64,000 nt of DNA, taken from contig JAFDXK010000002.1 in the NCBI GenBank assembly GCA_018267965.1, positions 806,001 to 870,000 on the forward strand, given 5' to 3'. Under the pieces are notes generated by a model, which was not told the DNA's origin, ran no database searches, and saw nothing but the letters and a program-made list of their open reading frames with translations. This document shows, piece after piece, positions 59,679 to 64,000 of the stretch (position 1 is the first letter of the stretch; every line of letters begins with the position of its first letter). The DNA is from Bacteroidota bacterium. Lineage in GTDB: Bacteria; Bacteroidota; Bacteroidia; Chitinophagales; Chitinophagaceae. Both the position numbers and the translations under genes were made by a program.

Positions 59679-59709
59679 TTTGGAAAATCCGAGTGAAAAC
59701 CTATTTTTG
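59679..59709 (+). promoter_or_regulatory. Promoter of tRNA-Phe
   Basis: TTTG (59679-59682) and TATTTTTG (59702-59709) match the -33/-7 consensus with a 19-bp gap. TATTTTTGCAATCCCAA is identical to the tRNA-Asn promoter at 23196. Confidence 0.82.
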
Positions 59710-59726
59710 CAATCCCAAAACGGGAA

Positions 59727-59799
59727 GGTGCGGTAGCTCAGTTGGTAGAGCAAAGGACTGAAAATCCTTGTGTCGGGGGTTCAATTCCCTCCCGCACCA
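59727..59799 (+). tRNA. tRNA-Phe (anticodon GAA)
   Basis: A 73-nt cloverleaf. Acceptor GGTGCGG pairs with CCGCACC, the D arm is GCTC-AGTTGGTA-GAGC, the anticodon stem AGGA(C)/..TCCT encloses a loop with GAA, and the T arm carries TTCAATT. The discriminator is A and CCA is not encoded. Confidence 0.96.
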
Positions 59800-59805
59800 C
59801 ACTCA

Positions 59806-59837
59806 AAAAAAGCCTCGAAATTTTTCGGGGCTTTTTT
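59806..59837 (+). terminator. Terminator after tRNA-Phe
   Basis: AAAAAGCCTCGAAA and TTTCGGGGCTTTTT form a long stem with one G-T pair, seven bases past the tRNA end, followed by T-rich sequence. It could act in both directions. Confidence 0.88.
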
Positions 59838-59888
59838 ATATCATCGTTTTATTGATTCTATGTCCGTACCTTATGATGAATATATCCG

Positions 59889-61547
59889 ATGGTTATGGAT
59901 AACATACTCAATTCGCTATCAGTAGTTTATAATAAATACTCTGCAGAAGATACTGCAACAAAACAGAGGTTGTTACTTGGCCTTGAAGAAACTATAAAGT
60001 TCAGTACAAAGCAGTTGTTGCGTTATCACGATTATCTTTTGTTTTTACTGGCATATCCTGATGATAAAAGCATCCTCAAACTTGCCACCGCTGAGTTAGA
60101 GCGATTAACATCTCTTATTTCCGGTTATAGTGATAACAACAAAGCGAGACTATCTGGTAGTGGATTGCCCTATACTACAACTATATGCAGCTACAGTTTT
60201 GAGCTAACTAAATGGTTGTCCGAAAGTTTTGGCAAAGATGTGGATATTGATTCTTCAGGTGCTGACAAATTTGCTATAAGAGAAACTATGCGTTTGTTTT
60301 TTCCTGAACCTGAATACTGGCAAACTACACAGGATGAATTGTCGATAGAGCGAAGAATTCGATTATTAAAAGGGAAAAACAATAACAGCAATAATCTGGT
60401 ATGGCTACTGAAGCAGTTATCCGGTGTCGAAAATGCAAACTTGATGCAAGAATATTTATTTGCCAATCTTAAACTGTTCGTCAAATGGCAAATACAGAAA
60501 GAAAATTCCCGCAGCTATTTAAGGGCGTTAGACGCTCCTGTTTACTATCATGACGACTTAATTAAAAAATCTGATGCTGAAGCTATTATTGAAAAAACCT
60601 TGCCTAAGCCAAGGTTTTTAAGTCGTGAAGAGCAGTTACAGTTATGCAATGCTGCAAAGGCTTCATTGGCATTGTTATACAGGGAAACTGACCCGGTAAC
60701 ATATGCCAACCCGAAAGAGGTTGTGTATTTTGAATTAGAAAGAGGAATAAGCATAGCGCTATATGGTATGAAAACTGGAAAGAGATTTTCTATGGAATCA
60801 TACGTTGGTTATATGGCTTTTAAGAATGGACTGCCTGTTGCTTACGGAGGAGGCTGGATGTTAGGTGGTCGCTGTAAAATAGGAGTGAATATATATGAGC
60901 CATACAGAGGAGGGGAGTCTGCTTATGTATTTTCCCAGATAATAAGAGCTTACAGGCAATATTTTGGTATGGAACGCTTCGTTGTGAAGCCATATCAATA
61001 TGGGAAGGGTAATCCCGAGGGCATTAAGAGCGGAGCATACTGGTTTTATTATAAGTTGGGATTCCGTTCTGTAGAGAAAGAAATAGCAACGATTGCCAAG
61101 AACGAATGGGACAAAATAACTAGTCAAAAAGGCTACAGAACTTCTGAAAAAAAATTGAAACAACTTACCGGTTGTAACATAGAACTATCATTAAACGATA
61201 ATTCAAAACCGGGTTATGATGCAAGTAATATCAGCATGGCTGTTACAAACATGATAAATGAGCGATATGCAGGAGACAGACAAATTGCAACTAGTCAATG
61301 TGTTAGTAATATAAAACGAGTTTTATCATTGAATACTCGAATGAATGAAATACAGATAATGCACTGCAAACAAATGTCTCTATGGTTTTCGCTTATTTCA
61401 GATTTGGACAACTGGTCAACTTCAGATAAAAACAAACTTAAAGATCTGATTTTTCTGAAAGCTGGTGACAATGAACGTAATTATATTTTAAAGCTGAAGG
61501 CCCATAAAAAGCTCTGGGCAAGTATCCAAGAGGTTATTAAGTCATGA
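59889..61547 (+). CDS. Large protein of unknown family with a GNAT-like segment
   Basis: A 552-aa soluble protein. The first 230 residues are helical. A region at about 300-400 has the feel of a GNAT fold: Y-M-A-F-K-N-G-L-P-V-A-Y-G-G-G-W-M, I-G-V-N-I-Y-E-P-Y-R-G-G-E-S-A-Y-V-F as a possible CoA loop, and Y-W-F-Y-Y-K-L-G-F-R-S as the usual last strand. The C-terminal 150 residues are helical. I know no named family. ATG 59889 or 59895 can start it. It stands alone behind tRNA-Phe. Confidence 0.75.
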   Translation: MVMDNILNSLSVVYNKYSAEDTATKQRLLLGLEETIKFSTKQLLRYHDYLLFLLAYPDDKSILKLATAELERLTSLISGYSDNNKARLSGSGLPYTTTICSYSFELTKWLSESFGKDVDIDSSGADKFAIRETMRLFFPEPEYWQTTQDELSIERRIRLLKGKNNNSNNLVWLLKQLSGVENANLMQEYLFANLKLFVKWQIQKENSRSYLRALDAPVYYHDDLIKKSDAEAIIEKTLPKPRFLSREEQLQLCNAAKASLALLYRETDPVTYANPKEVVYFELERGISIALYGMKTGKRFSMESYVGYMAFKNGLPVAYGGGWMLGGRCKIGVNIYEPYRGGESAYVFSQIIRAYRQYFGMERFVVKPYQYGKGNPEGIKSGAYWFYYKLGFRSVEKEIATIAKNEWDKITSQKGYRTSEKKLKQLTGCNIELSLNDNSKPGYDASNISMAVTNMINERYAGDRQIATSQCVSNIKRVLSLNTRMNEIQIMHCKQMSLWFSLISDLDNWSTSDKNKLKDLIFLKAGDNERNYILKLKAHKKLWASIQEVIKS

Positions 61548-61598
61548 TAAACTTTTATGAAACGCTATATGAAATAGTTATTTAGGTATTGATGCAAT

Positions 61599-61606
61599 TA
61601 TTTTTG
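61599..61606 (+). promoter_or_regulatory. -7 promoter box of the FMN reductase gene
   Basis: TATTTTTG is an exact TAnnTTTG match 29 bp before the ATG at 61636. No Crp/Fnr-type site is found 29.5 bp ahead of it, which serves as an internal contrast to the other promoters. Confidence 0.55.
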
Positions 61607-61635
61607 ATTGTCCGAAAAACAATGAAAATTGCACT

Positions 61636-62169
61636 ATGCCAAACATCATAGCCATATCAGGTAGTCTGAAAAGCAACTCATCTAATACACGCATACTAAA
61701 GGCAGCAATGCAATTAGCGCCAGAGGAAATGCTGATTGAATTATATGAAGGCATTGGCAACCTACCGCATTTCAATCCTGATATTGATGGAGATAAATCG
61801 CCTGAAGTTGTAAAGCAATATCGTGAGATAATCAAAAATGCAGATGGCGTTTTGATTTGTACTCCGGAATATGCATTTGGAATGCCGGGAGTATTGAAAA
61901 ATGCACTTGATTGGTTGGTAGCATCCGGAGAATTCATGAACAAACCTACAATGGCTATCAGTGCTTCTCCATTAGTATCCGGTGGCAATAAAGCACATGC
62001 ATCGTTGGTGCTAACACTCAAAACTATATCTGCTGATGTAGTAGATGATGCCTCATTGAATATAGGAGCTGTAGCTACAAAACTGGATGCAGAAGGTAAT
62101 CTCGCAGATGATGAAACTATAAATCAGATAAAGAAAGCACTAATTGTTTTTAAAGAAAGTATTAATTAA
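61636..62169 (+). CDS. NADPH-dependent FMN reductase-family flavoprotein
   Basis: A 177-aa flavodoxin-like reductase. The FMN phosphate loop is G-S-L-K-S-N-S-S-N-T at 9-18, then T-P-E-Y-A-F-G-M-P-G-V-L-K-N-A-L-D-W near 77-94 and a S-A-S-P-L-V-S-G-G loop near 115. The family (YhdA/AzoR2/ChrR-like) reduces quinones, azo dyes or chromate with NAD(P)H through FMN. Its 3' end overlaps the converging cytochrome gene by 4 bp. Confidence 0.9.
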   Translation: MPNIIAISGSLKSNSSNTRILKAAMQLAPEEMLIELYEGIGNLPHFNPDIDGDKSPEVVKQYREIIKNADGVLICTPEYAFGMPGVLKNALDWLVASGEFMNKPTMAISASPLVSGGNKAHASLVLTLKTISADVVDDASLNIGAVATKLDAEGNLADDETINQIKKALIVFKESIN

Positions 62170-62837
62170 TTGTTGAGCATTCCTGCAGAAACCCACTTTT
62201 CAATTTGTCTTATCTGGCATGTAGATAAATGTAAACCACTATTGGGCATACCAGGATAGCCTGTTTCATAGTTAATGCATTTGATAAGATTTCTGCTTTG
62301 TACAGCACCCTTTATTTCGGAATATGAGGTTAATAGCAAATTGCCCTGCGGAGCGCTACCTGAATGACAACCGGTGCAATATTTGTTTACTATTGGCTGA
62401 ACACCTGCACTAAAAACATAGTTATCAGAATCACATAGAGGGGTACAATTATTGTCCTTTATTGCACCTTTAACTATCCAGCGTTTGATGAGTGTTATTT
62501 GTTCTTCTGTTAAATTGTCGGCTCCTTTAGGCATCATTTCTTCTGTGGTGCCTGTTACAGACATGTAAATACGGCTTGCCGCATAGTTGCCGGGTACTAT
62601 GCCCTTTTTAATAATATTATCATAGCTGTCTAAAATATAGCCTTTTTTATGTGTGCCCGCATCATGACAACCACTCTTTGCACATTGAGAAATAAATATG
62701 GGAAGAAGGTCTCTGTCAAAACATAACGCAGAGTCACCGGTACGTTCAGAAACAGGTAATACATAGGGTTGATGTTCGCAGGCTGAAAATAGAGCAATAC
62801 CACAGATGAAACCTATTAATAAACCGGTTTTTAGCAT
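62166..62837 (-). CDS. c-type cytochrome lipoprotein with an unusual CX4CH site
   Basis: A 223-aa lipoprotein (lipobox A-L-F-S-A-C near 20). Two heme-site candidates are seen: Cys52-A-K-S-G-Cys57-His58, a CX4CH spacing, and the normal Cys154-T-G-Cys157-His158. Each is followed by the pattern of the PSCyt1 type (G-Y-I-L-D-S-Y-D-N-I-I-K-K-G and G-N-L-L-L-T-S-Y-S-E-I-K-G, then M-P and a W-x-x-x-G-A end). So it looks like a duplicated domain in which the first heme site is variant. It is preceded by an operator-like palindrome at the standard spacing. Confidence 0.83.
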   Translation of the reverse strand: MLKTGLLIGFICGIALFSACEHQPYVLPVSERTGDSALCFDRDLLPIFISQCAKSGCHDAGTHKKGYILDSYDNIIKKGIVPGNYAASRIYMSVTGTTEEMMPKGADNLTEEQITLIKRWIVKGAIKDNNCTPLCDSDNYVFSAGVQPIVNKYCTGCHSGSAPQGNLLLTSYSEIKGAVQSRNLIKCINYETGYPGMPNSGLHLSTCQIRQIEKWVSAGMLNN

Positions 62838-62856
62838 GTTTGTCGTTTTGTTCCGA

Positions 62857-62900
62857 CAAAAATAGTATTATCCGATAGAATAAATTATGATTGCAATCAC
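62857..62900 (-). promoter_or_regulatory. Crp/Fnr-type operator and -7 box before the cytochrome c gene
   Basis: ATGATTGCAATCAC (62887-62900) contains the perfect palindrome TGATTGCAATCA. On the minus strand an exact TATTTTTG box starts at 62864, 29.5 bp from its centre, and the cytochrome ATG follows at 62837. No second site is evident 22 bp further on. Confidence 0.62.
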
Positions 62901-62936
62901 AATGAAATCTTAATACTTAGTAACGGATGTAAACGC

Positions 62937-63578
62937 ATGCAAATTCTTGATAACAAATTATGGTTTCCTCCTGCTAATGAAGCGTTGGAAGATGGGCTGC
63001 TGGCTATTGGCGGTGATTTGAGTTCTGAGAGGTTGTTGCTGGCATACCGCAATGGTATATTCCCCTGGTTTGATGATGAGATTCCATTATGGTGGTGTCC
63101 TGACCCCAGGTTTGTGATATTGCCTGACGAATTGAAAGTGAGTAAAAGCATGAAACAATTGATAAGACGAAATGCTTTTGATTTCAGGGTAAACACTGCT
63201 TTCGAACAGGTAATAATGAATTGTAAAGAAGTGTACAGGCCCGACCAGCAAGGTACATGGATAACTGATAAAGTTGCAGAAGCCTATATTAAAATGCATA
63301 AACTGGGTTATGCTCATAGCGCTGAGGCTTGGTTGAACGGAGAGTTAGTGGGTGGATTATATGGCATACGTCTGGGCAAGGTTTTTTTCGGAGAGAGTAT
63401 GTTTACCCATGTAAGTAATGCCAGTAAATATGCTTTTATCAGGTATTTAGAAAAGCTGAGACAAGAAGATGTACAGCTTGTAGATTGCCAGGTGTATACA
63501 GAGCATTTAGAAAGCTTGGGTGCAAGAATGATTTCTAGAGATGAGTTTTTACAACTGCTGGCGCAGCTGATTTCGTAA
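62937..63578 (+). CDS. aat: Leucyl/phenylalanyl-tRNA--protein transferase
   Basis: A 213-aa enzyme with the complete family pattern: F-P-P-A-N-E-A-L at 10-17, G-L-L-A-I-G-G-D-L-S near 20-29, Y-R-N-G-I-F-P-W-F near 37-45, W-W-C-P-D-P-R near 52 and G-G-L-Y-G-I-R-L-G-K-V-F-F-G-E-S-M-F near 139-156. It adds Leu or Phe from tRNA to N-terminal Lys/Arg of proteins, marking them for ClpAP under the N-end rule. It diverges from the cytochrome gene. Confidence 0.94.
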   Translation: MQILDNKLWFPPANEALEDGLLAIGGDLSSERLLLAYRNGIFPWFDDEIPLWWCPDPRFVILPDELKVSKSMKQLIRRNAFDFRVNTAFEQVIMNCKEVYRPDQQGTWITDKVAEAYIKMHKLGYAHSAEAWLNGELVGGLYGIRLGKVFFGESMFTHVSNASKYAFIRYLEKLRQEDVQLVDCQVYTEHLESLGARMISRDEFLQLLAQLIS

Positions 63579-63630
63579 CTATGACAATTCTATAAAATAC
63601 ACAAGACTTTTATTTTGATTTTATCCATAT

Positions 63631-63638
63631 TATATTTG
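63631..63638 (+). promoter_or_regulatory. -7 promoter box of the last gene
   Basis: TATATTTG is an exact TAnnTTTG match 37 bp before the ATG at 63676. A well-spaced -33 element is not clear. Confidence 0.45.
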
Positions 63639-63675
63639 ATTATACTTTTAAAGGGAATTTTCAAATTAAATAAAC

Positions 63676-64000
63676 ATGCGGGCCTCCAAAGTTCTATCCT
63701 TAGCGCTGTTGTTATTTGCTGTGCAAATAGCAGCCATAGCACAGGATACTAAAATTCTTGGCTTTGTAGATGTAACTACTGCATTGCCAATAACATCTAC
63801 CAAAACAGGGCCTTTGTCATTTAGTCTCGGCGAGCAAGACTTGTTTATTACTTCAGACATCAGCGACAGGGTTTCTTTTCTCGGAGAAACGGTATTTAAG
63901 TTCAGTAATAGCTCACCTACTAAATTTGATATCAGTGTTGAGCGTATTGTTATCAAGTATAACATATATGGTAATCACAACATTTTGATAGGTAAACATC
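63676..64000 (+). CDS. Probable outer-membrane beta-barrel protein, partial (3' end beyond the window)
   Basis: An open frame of 108 codons from ATG 63676 to the window edge. It has a signal peptide (V-L-S-L-A-L-L-L-F-A-V-Q-I-A-A-I-A-Q) and then alternating short strands: G-F-V-D-V, F-S-L-G-E-Q-D-L-F-I-T-S, V-S-F-L-G-E-T-V-F-K-F, F-D-I-S-V-E-R-I-V-I-K-Y and I-L-I-G-K-H. The strand rhythm and the G-K-H turn suit porin-like beta barrels of Bacteroidota. No substrate can be named from this part. Confidence 0.7.
   Translation, partial: MRASKVLSLALLLFAVQIAAIAQDTKILGFVDVTTALPITSTKTGPLSFSLGEQDLFITSDISDRVSFLGETVFKFSNSSPTKFDISVERIVIKYNIYGNHNILIGKH

Overview
The window looks like a chromosomal segment of a Bacteroidota bacterium, most likely from the Chitinophagia/Chitinophagaceae side. 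The signs are moderate-to-low GC, several secreted proteins with type IX secretion (T9SS) C-terminal sorting domains (IYPNP...), a fused CcoN-CcoO cbb3 oxidase, a split MetH, little Shine-Dalgarno signal, and promoters with the Bacteroidota -7 box TAnnTTTG. I see no phage, insertion sequence, CRISPR array or rRNA. Intergenic gaps are all under 300 bases.

Layout. 1-5 kb: a partial LamG-type surface protein, a methyltransferase, a SurA-like periplasmic chaperone and a TPR protein. 4.7-9.5 kb: a SulP transporter with a beta-carbonic anhydrase, phosphofructokinase and a secreted endonuclease/phosphatase-fold lipoprotein. 9.6-16 kb: small secreted, GNAT, VOC, YdeI-like and DHFR-like genes, including an M14-peptidase-like/GNAT fusion. 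16-23 kb: fabG, fabH, two small Cys lipoproteins, rlmN, an SRPBCC-GyrI protein, a GT2/sugar-phosphotransferase-like fusion and tRNA-Asn. 23.4-28.1 kb: a minus-strand copper-flavoured cluster (T9SS multicopper oxidase, two thioredoxin-like T9SS proteins, a heavy-metal-binding lipoprotein, an HYC_CC_PP protein). 28.2-32.3 kb: a DUF6544-like protein, a CoA-transferase, and a persulfide dioxygenase-rhodanese. 32.3-41.5 kb: a complete cbb3 oxidase locus (ccoI, ccoS, ccoNO, ccoQ, ccoP, ccoG, ccoH, TauE/SafE-like). 41.7-48.8 kb: a coiled-coil protein, a PAS histidine kinase with a response regulator fused to a Crp/Fnr module, a PLP decarboxylase, an Ntn-type asparaginase plus CutC, a LuxR-type regulator and a Rieske lipoprotein. 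48.8-64 kb: the MetH core, an MBOAT/SGNH acetylation pair, ligA, a Sua5-like protein, nicotinamide riboside salvage (NadR-like kinase, PAP2, PnuC), tRNA-Phe, a 552-aa protein of unknown family, a cytochrome c lipoprotein, aat and a partial outer-membrane protein.

The most interesting signal is a shared promoter architecture. A Crp/Fnr-type palindrome (about ATGAY-N4-RTCAT) sits with its centre exactly 29.5 bp before a -7 box in front of the cbb3 operon, the ccoI operon, the divergent coiled-coil gene, the PLP decarboxylase, the DUF6544/CoA-transferase operon, the persulfide dioxygenase, a cytochrome c lipoprotein and, more weakly, the Rieske lipoprotein. Four of these regions carry a second copy exactly 22 bp away. 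The only Crp/Fnr-type DNA-binding domain encoded here is the response-regulator hybrid at 42025-43089, whose partner kinase has a FixL-like PAS sequence. Together they suggest a phosphorelay-controlled microaerobic/redox regulon unlike the FixL-FixJ-FixK cascade, with the FixK-like module fused directly to the receiver. This is inference from sequence and needs testing.
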